From the NCBI GenBank assembly GCA_041397645.1, contig JAWKWE010000004.1:62001-126000 (forward strand): a DNA stretch of 64,000 bases, given 5' to 3'. Positions within the stretch are counted from its first letter, which is position 1, and each line of letters begins with the position of its first letter. This document shows, piece after piece, positions 17,584 to 27,059 of the stretch. The translations under genes and the position numbers were made by a program. The notes under the pieces are model-generated. The model was not told the origin of the DNA, did no database searches, and saw nothing but the letters and a program-made list of their open reading frames with translations. This DNA is from Hyphomicrobiaceae bacterium. GTDB taxonomy: Bacteria; Pseudomonadota; Alphaproteobacteria; Rhizobiales; Hyphomicrobiaceae.

Positions 17584-20500
17584 ATGGATTTCGTCTCACT
17601 GACAGCCGCACTGGGCGATAATGCCCGGCCACTTCTGGCTGCGTTTTTCCTTTTTGCGACAGTTACGTTCCTGCTGCGGACCAACCTTGCCAAACGGCTT
17701 TGGGCGGGGCTTGAGGAAACCGTATTCTCCAGCTGGCAGCTGGCGCTCCTTGGCCTTACCGGGTTCGTGCTTTCCCTCGCCTCGGGCTACACCACCTGGG
17801 ACGGCATGCGCAATTTCACCGGCGAGCCGCTCTTATCCGGCATGATCACCTTTGGCATCCAGGGCGTGATGCTGATCGTCGCATGGCTGATCGGCGAAAG
17901 CTTCGCCACCGGCATGAACATGCAGGCCAAGCGGGCGGGCAGCAACCTCGTCAACGCGCAGGCACAAAGTTGGGTCGGCGCCGTCATTGGCCTGTTGCTG
18001 TTCGTCACCGGGCTGACGCTGATACTGCAATGGACCGGTCAAGCTGATGTGCGCCAGGCCACGAGCGATGCACTCGCGTGGTCCAAGATGGGCGACAAGA
18101 TGCTCATCTTCGCTTTCGGTATCCTCACCGTGGCGCTGTTTGCGCTGTACGCGGCCAGCGATTTGATCCGCCCTTATATCCAGGGCAGCCGCGTGATCGT
18201 TCGCAACGCAATGCTGTGGGTGATGTTCTTTGCCTGCATGACGACCAGTGTGTTCTTCTCATTCGACTCGCTCTTTACGTCGATTTTCCCCCAGTCAGAG
18301 CGTGTGCGTGCCGCTGAATTGCGCGCGCAGAACCAGGTCTCCGGCCTCATCTCGGACATCGAGGCCGCACTTGGAGAGCGCAATGCAACCGAGGTCGGCA
18401 GCCTTCTGCAAAACGAGGCCTGGCTGGAGTACGAGAACAACCTTAACCAGATCGGCAAGGTGGCCGCTACGTCGCAAGGCGCGCTGGAACGCTACATCAA
18501 CGGGCAGATCGAGGACCGCCGCCGCGCCGTGAAGGAGCAGCAGGAGCGGATGGCATCTGCCCAATCCGGACAGGCTGGTCTGGCCCAGAAGAAAGTTTCG
18601 TTGACCGAGGAAAAGAGCCGCTTGGCCGCCGAGCGCCCCGGTCTTGCGGCTGAATATGCCGAAAAGAAAGCGGATCTCGACGCCAAGGCCCGCGAGGTCG
18701 ATGCCAAGCGCATCGAGGCGATGGCCGAGGACAAGGGCGTGGAAGGCACTGGTAAACAAGGGCGCGGTCCAGTCTATCGTCAGCGCATGGGTGAGCTGAA
18801 CCTGCTTCAGAACGCCTACAAGATTGCCGATGAGCGCGCCAAGGATGCGCAAAAGCGCCTTTCGGCCACCGAAACACGGCTCGCGGCCATCGACCGTGAA
18901 CTCGCCAACATCGACGGCGATTTGGCAAAGTTCAAAGGCGAAGCGGAAACCGCTCAGCAGCGCATCGACCTGGCGAAAGACACTGCCAGCGAGGACGTCG
19001 GCCAACGGCTTGATCCGTCGCGCCTGGTGCCCTCGTTCGACCGCGCGATCGCTGAGTTCCGAGAGAAGCCCTCTAGCGAGCAGCTCGCTTCGATTCAGAG
19101 CCTGTGTGGCGACATCTACACCGCCTTGCAGGGAACGCCAGAAACAAAATCGCAGATTCAGAACCTCAGCTGCGACCCCAAGAGCACATCCGACGCTGCG
19201 TCTAACCTGTTTGCGCTCCAGGCTGGGATCAAGCAGTTCGCCGCCACCTGTTCGGGCGGCGACAAACTCATCGCAAACCGCAATGCGGACGAGCTATTTG
19301 CGTTTGCACGTCGATGCCTCCAGGACAGCGGCTTGCCGAGCTCGGACACCGACGCGCTGCGCAACAAGATTAACCAGGTTGAGCTAGGGCGCGATGACAA
19401 GGCCCATCGCTTCGTTGTGACCTGGAACGCCTTTAACGATGGCAATCGGCTCGCCTACCTGGCGCTGGCCATCGCGATCGCCATCGATAGCCTTATCTTC
19501 ATGTCAGGCTTGTTCGGCGCCAACGCCGTGCGCTCGCCGCTGTCCGACGTGCCGACCTTCAAGGCGCGTTCGGCGGCGCAGCTCGAAGCAACGATCAACG
19601 CGGCGCTCGGCCCACATCCGCACGAAACCGCGTGGTTGACCCTTCATGCCTTACGGCCGATGACCTACACGGACGGGTTCTCGGCCATATGCGATCTGTC
19701 CACGATGGACCGCACCACCGCTGGCCGCGTGCGCATGGTGCTGACGGCGGGCGCCGACATCGGAGCGGTAGAGACCATCAGCCACGACCCCGAATGCTAC
19801 CGGGTGCGCAGCGAGTTGCGCGAGTACCTCTCGACGGTATGCTCCAAGCACTTCAACACCGACGCGACGGCCAAGGAAAAGGCTCAGCTGCAGAAACTGG
19901 TCGGTGCCGCGCTTGAGCCCCATCCGCGCGAGCACGCGGATATCGTTCTGCATTCGCTGGAGCCAATCCGCGAAACGGAAGGGTTCACCTCGATCGTCAC
20001 GCTGGGTGAGGTCAAAGACCCCTACGAGTTGCGTGTCGTGCGCCGCGTCTTGAATGCGGGCGCTACGGTCGGCGCGGTTGCGCCCGACAAGAACGTTGAG
20101 GATCGCTACTGCATCCGGCCGGTGTTGTATGAGACGCTGCTGACGATCCTCGCCGGTTCGCAGCCCAGCCCGCAGTATGCGATCGAGCGCGGATTTGTCC
20201 TGGAGGATCGCACCAGATCCGTCATCGACGGTGGCCGCCTCAATGAAGCCACTGCGGAGCTACCGCTCGAACAGCAGCCACAGCGGTTGGAGCGGCCCCA
20301 GGCCAAACTGCCGGAAATGTCTCAGGAGCAGATCGACCAATGGCAAGTCTATTGCCGACAGGAGTTGCTCGGCGCCATTAACCTCGACATCGAAACCGTC
20401 GACCAGAGGTTGCTGTCGCAGGCGGCCCGTTCGTCCATCATGCAAGCCTACAAATCGCTTCTGGCAGTGAGCTATTCCAACGCGAACCTGGCGAACTACC

Positions 20501-20895
20501 TCGACACGTTCCAGAAGGAGCAGGGCCAAGTCTTGGATGACGCCATCCAGAGGCTCTATATCGAGGCGGGCGAAAGCAACGCTAAGCGTCAGATCGTCGA
20601 TCTCGTTCAGAACCGCATGGAAGAAGACCATGCGCATTATATGCTGTTTCCAGAGTCGGGCATGATCTCATACCTGATTGAGGAGCTGGAGCGCGCAGCA
20701 ACGCCCGATGATGGATTGTTGCAGGAGGAACAGCAGCTTCTGGAACAGTTGAAGTACGTGCGCGACGGTCTCTACGAGCTGAACCTCGCCGATCCGACTT
20801 CGTGGGCCGAGATCAACCAGCGTCTCGCGCCGCGCAAACCTCAACGCTATCCTGGCTTCGTGCAAAAGCCGGCACCGCGCAACCGGCAGAGCTAG
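17584..20895 (+). CDS. Large membrane protein with coiled coil and tandem duplicated module, unknown function
   Basis: 1103 residues. Six hydrophobic segments cluster near residues 17-33, 49-67, 86-105, 129-148, 172-191 and 209-228. A charged coiled coil spans about 300-465, a Cys-containing region follows at about 500-600, and a seventh membrane segment lies at about 621-643. After it comes a tandem duplication: QL...AALGPHPHE (from about 666) and QL...AALEPHPRE (from about 768), each about 100 residues, sharing GF, RVxxVLxAGAxxGAV and the spacing between them. The C-terminus is acidic and helical with no membrane segment. I do not recognise the family. Monocistronic. Confidence 0.8.
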   Translation: MDFVSLTAALGDNARPLLAAFFLFATVTFLLRTNLAKRLWAGLEETVFSSWQLALLGLTGFVLSLASGYTTWDGMRNFTGEPLLSGMITFGIQGVMLIVAWLIGESFATGMNMQAKRAGSNLVNAQAQSWVGAVIGLLLFVTGLTLILQWTGQADVRQATSDALAWSKMGDKMLIFAFGILTVALFALYAASDLIRPYIQGSRVIVRNAMLWVMFFACMTTSVFFSFDSLFTSIFPQSERVRAAELRAQNQVSGLISDIEAALGERNATEVGSLLQNEAWLEYENNLNQIGKVAATSQGALERYINGQIEDRRRAVKEQQERMASAQSGQAGLAQKKVSLTEEKSRLAAERPGLAAEYAEKKADLDAKAREVDAKRIEAMAEDKGVEGTGKQGRGPVYRQRMGELNLLQNAYKIADERAKDAQKRLSATETRLAAIDRELANIDGDLAKFKGEAETAQQRIDLAKDTASEDVGQRLDPSRLVPSFDRAIAEFREKPSSEQLASIQSLCGDIYTALQGTPETKSQIQNLSCDPKSTSDAASNLFALQAGIKQFAATCSGGDKLIANRNADELFAFARRCLQDSGLPSSDTDALRNKINQVELGRDDKAHRFVVTWNAFNDGNRLAYLALAIAIAIDSLIFMSGLFGANAVRSPLSDVPTFKARSAAQLEATINAALGPHPHETAWLTLHALRPMTYTDGFSAICDLSTMDRTTAGRVRMVLTAGADIGAVETISHDPECYRVRSELREYLSTVCSKHFNTDATAKEKAQLQKLVGAALEPHPREHADIVLHSLEPIRETEGFTSIVTLGEVKDPYELRVVRRVLNAGATVGAVAPDKNVEDRYCIRPVLYETLLTILAGSQPSPQYAIERGFVLEDRTRSVIDGGRLNEATAELPLEQQPQRLERPQAKLPEMSQEQIDQWQVYCRQELLGAINLDIETVDQRLLSQAARSSIMQAYKSLLAVSYSNANLANYLDTFQKEQGQVLDDAIQRLYIEAGESNAKRQIVDLVQNRMEEDHAHYMLFPESGMISYLIEELERAATPDDGLLQEEQQLLEQLKYVRDGLYELNLADPTSWAEINQRLAPRKPQRYPGFVQKPAPRNRQS

Positions 20896-21052
20896 TCTCA
20901 CGCTGACCAATACTCTGGCCCAATGAGCGACCTGCGTGTCCCGCCACATGCAGGTCGAATTCTATTCACGATTTCGCCGCAGGAGTTTCCAGCTTTGGCC
21001 GTTCGATGCGGCTACAATCGGACTCATGTATCTCGGTCTGAGGGTCCCTGCC

Positions 21053-21187
21053 ATGATCATGTCGCGCTTTGTTGCCGTTCCGCTGCTCGCTGTGTTTTCA
21101 TTAGTTTTGAGCTTGGCGCTCCTCCCGCTACACCCAGGGGAGCATGAGATGTCGGCGCGCGCAAAGGTCGTAACAACACGGGCCTGA
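21053..21187 (+). CDS. Possible small secreted or membrane peptide
   Basis: ATG 21053 opens 44 codons encoding MIMSRFVAVPLLAVFSLVLS and a short basic tail, a shape that resembles a signal peptide with little mature part. The frame is open upstream to 20936. No recognisable homology, and the ribosome-binding site is weak. It may be a chance ORF. Confidence 0.25.
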   Translation: MIMSRFVAVPLLAVFSLVLSLALLPLHPGEHEMSARAKVVTTRA

Positions 21188-21222
21188 TACCGCCCGCCTG
21201 AAGTCACTCGAACTAAAACGCA

Positions 21223-21256
21223 AAGGCCGCGCGCCCAAATGGAGCACGCGGCCTTC
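21223..21256 (-). terminator. Terminator after the FAH-family gene
   Basis: Nine-pair stem AAGGCCGCG (21223-21231) and CGCGGCCTT (21247-21255); read on the minus strand it is followed by TTTGCGTTTTAG. It is 25 bases beyond the stop of the minus-strand gene. Confidence 0.75.
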
Positions 21257-21280
21257 TTATATTTTCTCCAGTTGCTGGCT

Positions 21281-22129
21281 TCAGGCCTTAAACGGGACAA
21301 CCAGCTGGCGCTGCTCGCCGAGCTTCTCAATCTTCAAGGTCATCACGTCTCCCGGTTTCAGATATTCCGGCGGCTTGCGGGCGGCGCCTACGCCCGGAGG
21401 CGTACCTGTGGTAATGACGTCGCCAGGCTCCAGCACCATGAACTCTGTCACGTAGGCGAGCAACTCAGGGATCTTGAAGATCATCGTTGAGGTCGATCCG
21501 CGCTGCTTGGAGACCCCGTTGATGTCCAGCGACATGGCAAGACTGTGGGGATCGGGCAGTTCGTCGGTTGTGACGAGCCAAGGCCCCAACGGACCGAAAG
21601 TTTCGGCTGATTTGCCTTTCACCCATTGGCCGTTGCGCTTCATCTGCCAGCGGCGCTCCGACACGTCGTTGCAGATGGTGTAGCCCGCGATGTACCTAAC
21701 CGCATCGGCGGCGGTCACGTAACGCGCGCGTGTTCCGATCACGAAGGCGATCTCGCACTCCCAATCCATTCGATCGGAATTCTTCGGGTTCATCACGTTG
21801 TCGAACGGCCCGCAAATGCAGCTCGCCGCCTTATTGAACAGGATCGGTTCAGTGGGGATCTCTTGCCCGGTCTCCTTCGCGTGGTCGGCATAATTCAATC
21901 CGATCGCGATGAAAGTGCGTGTGCCCGCGACGGGTGCGCCAAGGCGGACACCTTCAGGCACAACGGGAAGTGCAGTGACATCGATCTTGCGGATCGCATC
22001 GAGGGCTGCCGGGCTCAAATGCTGTCCCGTGAAGTCGGGAACATGAGCAGACAGGTCGCGGATCTTTCCCGTGCCATCGACGATGCCCGGCTTTTCGGCG
22101 CCAAGCTCACCAAATCGAACCAGTTTCAT
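21281..22129 (-). CDS. Fumarylacetoacetate hydrolase family protein
   Basis: The 282-residue protein has the FAH-family C-terminal fold: FIAIGLNYADHAKETG, the metal-binding Glu pair in DWECEIAFVIG, GYTICNDVSERRWQ, GKSAETFGPLGPWLVT, and TGTPPGVGAARKPPEYL. This subfamily includes acylpyruvate hydrolases, oxaloacetate decarboxylases and 2,4-diketo-3-deoxy-sugar hydrolases; the substrate cannot be decided from sequence. It stands alone, transcribed away from the DUF1800-DUF1501 pair. Confidence 0.88.
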   Translation of the reverse strand: MKLVRFGELGAEKPGIVDGTGKIRDLSAHVPDFTGQHLSPAALDAIRKIDVTALPVVPEGVRLGAPVAGTRTFIAIGLNYADHAKETGQEIPTEPILFNKAASCICGPFDNVMNPKNSDRMDWECEIAFVIGTRARYVTAADAVRYIAGYTICNDVSERRWQMKRNGQWVKGKSAETFGPLGPWLVTTDELPDPHSLAMSLDINGVSKQRGSTSTMIFKIPELLAYVTEFMVLEPGDVITTGTPPGVGAARKPPEYLKPGDVMTLKIEKLGEQRQLVVPFKA

Positions 22130-22653
22130 GGGTAAGGCTTATCTCTTTTTTCGAGGACATTTTGGCCGTAAAGGGCAAGCGCGGCGCGGTCAAGGGGACA
22201 TCGTAGATGAGACAGCCCCCGGCAAGTGTCCAGCGCTCAGGCAAACGCCTCTCGGGCAGCTGCTTGCCGTGCAGCTGCTTGTCGACACTGAGATCGCGCC
22301 GCACAATCCATCCGGTATCGGAACGAGTCACATTTCTGGCACCACAAAGCAGTCGCGCCGGATAATTCATTCAATGCGCGTGATACAGTAACAACAAGCC
22401 GTCTCTTCACGAGATCACACGAGCATTTTACCGATCGACGATCCTCCATAAGTCTTGTTTGGCTTCATTTTAGACCTCCGCCGCCTTGCTGAAACGACGT
22501 TCACATGTACCTTGACCATTCGGTACGCGAGTTGCGTGTCAGGCTTGTCTTGAAGGTCGATCGCCTCAGCCAAGTCAGCGCACCGTAATCCATATCGCCG
22601 GCATCGTTATTAACGATGACGCCTCGCCATTCGTCCTGCACTCGGTGATCGAC
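22130..22653. other. Intergenic region, no gene seen
   Basis: About 520 bases between divergent genes. The short open frames here have no signal peptide, motif or ribosome-binding site. It presumably holds the promoters of both flanking genes. Confidence 0.5.
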
Positions 22654-24483
22654 ATGAGATTCTTAATCAAGGCAGCAGCGCCACTTGCCCTGCTGATCTG
22701 CATGAGCCTGAACGCGACGGCTGCGGATACCTGCACTGGTGGCGATGATTGGATCGATGACCTCACACCGATTACGGCCGCTGATTGGAACGAAGGCAGA
22801 GCGGCCCACCTCATCGAACGCGCAGGCTTCGGCGAAACTCCCAGTGGAGTGGCCGAGCTGGCGAAACGAGACCCTGCAGACCTCGTCCATGAACTGACTG
22901 CACCGCAAGAAGTCGACAACTCTCAGCTTCAGCCCTTCGATGAGTCCGGCATTTGGGAGGAAGGCCTTGATCCGTTCCCACCGAGCCGCCCCGCCGTCAC
23001 GGACCTCGCGAAAGAGAAAGGCGAGGCTCTGGGTGTCAAGGTCAAGCCCGAGGGCAATCGCCGCTTACAGCCCGTCGTCAATCGCTTCTTCTACTGGCTG
23101 CGAGCCTCCAAGCTCGAAACAGAGCGGCTTGGATTCTGGTGGGCCAACCGTATGCTCACGACCCATCGACCCCTTGAAGAGAAAATGGCGTTGTTCTGGC
23201 ACGGCCACTTTGCAACCAGCGAAGACAAGGTGCGTGACTATCGCAAGATGCTCAAGCAGGTCACGCTGTTCCAGCAGAATGGACTTGGCGATTTCCGTAC
23301 ACTTCTCGTCGGTGTAGCCCAGGATCCGGCCATGCTCGCATTCCTGGATGCTGGCGTGAACGTGAAAGGCGCGCCCAACGAAAACTTCGCCCGCGAAATC
23401 ATGGAACTGTTCACCATGGGCGTCGGCAACTACAGCGAATCCGACATCCGGGAGGGCGCCCGAGCCTTCACAGGCTGGAATTTCAAAGGCACGAAGTTCG
23501 TCGTAAACGACGCTCAGCATGATGGCGGTGAAAAGTCTTTCTTGGGCCAGAAAGGAAACTTTGACGGCGTCGACATTATCGACATCATCCTGAAGCAACC
23601 CGCTACGGCCGACTTTGTCGCCGCCAAGATTTATCGCTATTTCGTGCGCGACGACATCTCTCCAGAGACGCGCACGAAGCTTGGTGCGGTGCTACGCGAC
23701 AACAACTATCAGATCGCCCCGCTGCTCAACACCATCTTCCTGTCTCGCGACTTCTACTCGAGTGCCAGTTGCGGCGGCCACATCAAGAGCCCTGTCGAGC
23801 TGCTGATCTCGACATATAAGAAGCTCGGACAATCCGCGGTTCCGGGCGTTCCCGACTTCTACGACACGACGACGGCTCTCGGCCAAACGCTGTTCTGGCC
23901 ACCGACGGTTGCGGGCTGGGCACAAGGGCGCAGCTGGATTACGCCTGGCTTGCTCATCGAGCGGGGAAATTTTGCGCGTGACGTTGTGTTCCCCGATGTC
24001 GGCTTCATCCCGCCGGATCGCTATCCCGGCGCCGTCTATCAGATCCTTTCCGTGAGCGAAAAAACCGCTCAAGGCGTCGATATCTCGTCAGCAACTGCGC
24101 CCGACGACAAGGACCTGATGTCGATGTCCAACATGAATGCCGATCGCGATGAGGACTTCAACACGCGATATGCCAGCTATCGCGGCTGGCAGGAGGCTCT
24201 GGAGCGCGTCAAGCCGCTCCCGCGGGCGACTGCGCAACTCAATCTGACGCGGTTGGTACTCGATTCCAAAACCCCTCTGAAGACGCCCGAGGACGTCGTT
24301 GGCTTTTTCGTTGCGCGCATGTTCATCGTGCCACCGTCTGAAAAGGCACAAAAGCGGCTTGCCAAGTTCCTCGAAGGCGAGCTTGGCACCAGCAACATCG
24401 CCGACGCCCAAACCTACATGGAGGAGAGCCTGCGCATGTTGATGCACGCCCTTCTCAGCCTGCCCGAATATCAACTTGGATGA
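22654..24483 (+). CDS. DUF1800 domain-containing secreted protein
   Basis: ATG 22654 gives 609 residues with a Sec-type signal (MRFLIKAAAPLALLICMSLN, Ala-Ala before Asp). The body has the DUF1800 pattern: HLIERAGFGETP near the start, FWWANRMLTTHRPLEEKMALFWHGH, NENFAREIMELFTMG, DIREGARAFTGW, and GWAQGRSWI. DUF1800 proteins are nearly always encoded next to a DUF1501 partner, as here, and are thought to be exported proteins of unknown role. An in-frame GTG at 22645 is the alternative start. Confidence 0.88.
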   Translation: MRFLIKAAAPLALLICMSLNATAADTCTGGDDWIDDLTPITAADWNEGRAAHLIERAGFGETPSGVAELAKRDPADLVHELTAPQEVDNSQLQPFDESGIWEEGLDPFPPSRPAVTDLAKEKGEALGVKVKPEGNRRLQPVVNRFFYWLRASKLETERLGFWWANRMLTTHRPLEEKMALFWHGHFATSEDKVRDYRKMLKQVTLFQQNGLGDFRTLLVGVAQDPAMLAFLDAGVNVKGAPNENFAREIMELFTMGVGNYSESDIREGARAFTGWNFKGTKFVVNDAQHDGGEKSFLGQKGNFDGVDIIDIILKQPATADFVAAKIYRYFVRDDISPETRTKLGAVLRDNNYQIAPLLNTIFLSRDFYSSASCGGHIKSPVELLISTYKKLGQSAVPGVPDFYDTTTALGQTLFWPPTVAGWAQGRSWITPGLLIERGNFARDVVFPDVGFIPPDRYPGAVYQILSVSEKTAQGVDISSATAPDDKDLMSMSNMNADRDEDFNTRYASYRGWQEALERVKPLPRATAQLNLTRLVLDSKTPLKTPEDVVGFFVARMFIVPPSEKAQKRLAKFLEGELGTSNIADAQTYMEESLRMLMHALLSLPEYQLG

Positions 24484-24515
24484 CACCCAACGGCCTAAGC
24501 GGCCGGGAGACGACC

Positions 24516-25754
24516 ATGAAGACGATCTATACCTCGATGACCCGCCGCAACGTTCTGCGTTCCGGTGCTGCTGCGCTCGCCCTTGGTGCTGCCGGTGAGG
24601 GTCTTACATTCGGGCTGACGCCGACGCTTGCGCGGGCTGCCGAAGAAACGAAAAAGAAGGGCGAGCGCATCCTCGTTGTGCTGGAACTTTCCGGCGCCAA
24701 CGACGGCCTCAATACCCTGGTGCCATTTGCGGACGATGCCTACTACAAGCTCCGTCCGAAGATCGGCATCTCATCCGACAAAGTTCTCAAGATTGATGAC
24801 CACTATGGCTTCAACAGCGGCATGAAGGGCTTTGAAAAACTCTACAAGGATGGTCATCTCGCTGTTATCCATGGATGCGGCTACGCACAGCCGTCCTTCT
24901 CACATTTCACCTCCATGGCCTATTGGCACACCGCAGCACCCAACAGCGGCCAGACGCTCGGATGGGTCGGACGGCTGGCCGATACGATGGATGCATCGGG
25001 CGCTTCGAACTACATCGTCAACATCGCCGAGTCCCAATCACTGGCCGTGAACGCCAAGATGCATACGCCGGTCGTCTTCAACGATCCCGACCGGTTCGTG
25101 CGCAAAGGCGATGCCGAAATCCGTCCTGTGTTCGACATCATCGAGGACCCTGATAGGGCGGAAACCAACGCTCAGCAATATCTTCGCCAAGTCGCCACCA
25201 GCGCGCGGGATGCGTCCAAGCAGGTGCGCGAGGCTTGGTCCCATTACAAGACCCCCGTCGATTACGGAATTATTCCGCTCGGACTGAACAAGATTGCGTC
25301 ACTCATTGCTGCCGACATGCCGACGCGGCTTTACTACACGTCGTATCCTCACAACACGTTCGACACGCACGTCCATCAGGTCGATGCACACGCACGCTAT
25401 CTCACATACGTCTCCGATGCCGTCCAAGGTTTCATGATGGATCTGGAGCGCATCGGGCGGGCCGACGACGTATCGGTTCTGATCTTCTCCGAATTCGGAC
25501 GGCGCGCCGCTGAGAACACCTCGCTGGGTACCGATCACGGCACCGCCAACCTGATGTTCGTCGTGGGTAAAAATGTGAAGGGCGGTCACTACGGCGCGCC
25601 CTCAAGTCTCACCGAGCTGATGCCCGACGGAAACCTGCAATACACAACGGACTTCCGCCGCGTTTACGCAACGATGATCGATGGCTGGCTACAGCACCCA
25701 GACAGCGCATCCATCCTGCGCGATAAATTCGAGACGTTCCCGATCTTTGCCTGA
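24516..25754 (+). CDS. DUF1501 domain-containing Tat-exported protein
   Basis: ATG 24516 is preceded by GGGAG and gives 412 residues beginning with a twin-arginine signal (TRRNVLRSGAAALALGAA). The body shows DUF1501 features of the alkaline-phosphatase-like superfamily: ILVVLELSGANDGLNTLVPF, FSHFTSMAYWHT, NTFDTHVHQVDAHARYL and FSEFGRRAAENTSLGTDHG, which carry the likely metal-binding Asp and His residues. Co-transcribed with the DUF1800 gene (gap 32 bases); the two probably act together in the periplasm. Substrate unknown. Confidence 0.9.
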   Translation: MKTIYTSMTRRNVLRSGAAALALGAAGEGLTFGLTPTLARAAEETKKKGERILVVLELSGANDGLNTLVPFADDAYYKLRPKIGISSDKVLKIDDHYGFNSGMKGFEKLYKDGHLAVIHGCGYAQPSFSHFTSMAYWHTAAPNSGQTLGWVGRLADTMDASGASNYIVNIAESQSLAVNAKMHTPVVFNDPDRFVRKGDAEIRPVFDIIEDPDRAETNAQQYLRQVATSARDASKQVREAWSHYKTPVDYGIIPLGLNKIASLIAADMPTRLYYTSYPHNTFDTHVHQVDAHARYLTYVSDAVQGFMMDLERIGRADDVSVLIFSEFGRRAAENTSLGTDHGTANLMFVVGKNVKGGHYGAPSSLTELMPDGNLQYTTDFRRVYATMIDGWLQHPDSASILRDKFETFPIFA

Positions 25755-25801
25755 TTTCTGCATTCAGCCCGGAACTGGCGCTTAGCTTTCAAGAAGACCA
25801 G

Positions 25802-25836
25802 ATGGCGCGGCCCTAATGAGGCCGCGCCATTTTTAT
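25802..25836 (+). terminator. Terminator of the DUF1800-DUF1501 operon
   Basis: Eleven-pair perfect stem ATGGCGCGGCC (25802-25812) and GGCCGCGCCAT (25820-25830), followed by TTTTTAT-like sequence. Confidence 0.88.
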
Positions 25837-25923
25837 GTCGCGCCCCGGTGTCGCACTTTCCCCTTCACAAGCCGTCCATCAACAATATAGCTTACAGGAA
25901 ATAACGAAACGGAGCTTGTGACT

Positions 25924-26733
25924 ATGGACGTCAAGAAGATTTCACCATCTCGCAGAGCCTGGTTGGCAATGCTTGCGCTACTTTTTTTGGCCTCTTACTT
26001 TCCCTGGCAAGGTCAGGTGGCCCATGCAGAGGGCCCCGCGCTCAAGATTTTCGCCGCAGCCAGCATGAAGGACGCATTCGACGCGGCGGGCCACGCTTAC
26101 ACAGAGAAGACAGGTCAGACGCTTTCCATCTCCTACGCGGCATCGTCCGCCCTGGCCAAGCAGATCGAACAGGCCGCGCCGGCGGATGTCTTCATCAGCG
26201 CGGACCTTGCCTGGATGGACTATCTGGCAGAGCGGTCATTGCTTCTTAAAGGCACGCGAAGGAATTTGGCGGGCAACGCACTCGTGTTGATCGGTCCCGC
26301 AGCAAGCACGCTCAACATCGATATCGCTCCGGGGTTTGATCTTGCTGGCGCGCTCGGTGACGGCCGACTTGCCGTCGGAAACGTTGCAAGTGTCCCTGCG
26401 GGCAAGTACGCCAAGGCGGCGCTTGAATCGCTAAAGGTGTGGGAAAGCGTAGCTGACAAACTCGCGCAGGCAGAAAACGTGCGCTCCGCCCTCGCCTATG
26501 TCGCCCAAGGTGAAACGCCGCTGGGCATTGTCTACAAGACAGACGCCGCAGCGGAGCCGAAGGTCAAGGTGATCGCCTCCTTCCCTGCGAACTCTCACCC
26601 GGCGATCATCTACCCGATCGCAGTCATGAAGCAGACCACCGCGCCCGACGCCGCAAAGGCGTTCGTCGCCTATCTCGGCACGGCAGACGCAATGGCAATT
26701 CTCGAAAAGCACGGCTTCGTCCCAGCGCCATAG
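25924..26733 (+). CDS. modA: Molybdate ABC transporter substrate-binding protein
   Basis: Periplasmic molybdate/tungstate-binding protein. After a signal peptide (basic start, LAMLALLFLASYF, cleavage near VAHAEG) comes the ModA pattern KIFAAASMKDAFD, SYAASSALAKQIEQ, APADVFISADLAWMDYL, and VPAGKYAKAAL, and the C-terminal PIAVMKQTTAPDAAKAFV. ATG 25924 is better spaced from the GGAG at 25911-25914 than the in-frame GTG at 25918. No modB or modC follows; an integrated element begins 133 bases downstream and the gene beyond that element is unrelated. Confidence 0.9.
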   Translation: MDVKKISPSRRAWLAMLALLFLASYFPWQGQVAHAEGPALKIFAAASMKDAFDAAGHAYTEKTGQTLSISYAASSALAKQIEQAAPADVFISADLAWMDYLAERSLLLKGTRRNLAGNALVLIGPAASTLNIDIAPGFDLAGALGDGRLAVGNVASVPAGKYAKAALESLKVWESVADKLAQAENVRSALAYVAQGETPLGIVYKTDAAAEPKVKVIASFPANSHPAIIYPIAVMKQTTAPDAAKAFVAYLGTADAMAILEKHGFVPAP

Positions 26734-26866
26734 CGGGACTGGAAGTTTCAAACATCCCGGCGGCCATTCTCGCAAAGCCGCGCTGGCGAGGGTAGCCGTT
26801 GCTGCGATCAGCGGTACCCAGGCGTCTCTACCTGGACCGCAGAACTCACGATTTTCAGAAAAATGA

Positions 26867-26912
26867 TTGGTCGGAGCGAGAGGATTTGAACCTCCGACCC
26901 CCAGTCCCCCAG
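26867..26912. repeat. Left attachment-site repeat (displaced tRNA-Pro 3' half)
   Basis: Identical over 46 bases to 38568-38613, running from TTGGTCGGAGCG to the last CCCCCAG of the anticodon loop. To the right of 26912 the tRNA 5' half is absent, so this copy is not a functional tRNA. Confidence 0.92.
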
Positions 26913-26934
26913 GCTACTGGTGCGAACCCTACCC

Positions 26935-26946
26935 AACCCTAGGGTT
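26935..26946. repeat. 12-bp palindrome beside the left attachment site
   Basis: AACCCTAGGGTT is a perfect palindrome 23 bases inside the element, preceded by another AACCCTA. A recombination-protein or repressor site is possible; function unknown. Confidence 0.4.
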
Positions 26947-27030
26947 ACCTCCGCATCATTGTTTTTTCAGCATTTTTACGCTAACATGGCCCTCTCCTAC
27001 CCTCTGGAGGCCCCGGTAGGGGCGGCCCTG

Positions 27031-27050
27031 TAGTGTTCGAATAGTGTTCG
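27031..27050 (+). repeat. Arm-type direct repeats near left end
   Basis: TAGTGTTCG occurs at 27031-27039 and 27042-27050, 11 bases apart, just before the integrase start. The same word recurs at the right end (38491-38499, variant at 38503-38511) in the same orientation, which fits integrase arm-binding sites. Confidence 0.5.
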
Positions 27051-27059
27051 GAGTACCCA

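Noticed and set aside
26867..26945. Second tRNA-Pro gene at the left element boundary
   Set aside because: Only the 3' half matches; after 26912 the sequence departs and no D-arm or acceptor 5' strand is formed. It is the displaced attachment repeat.
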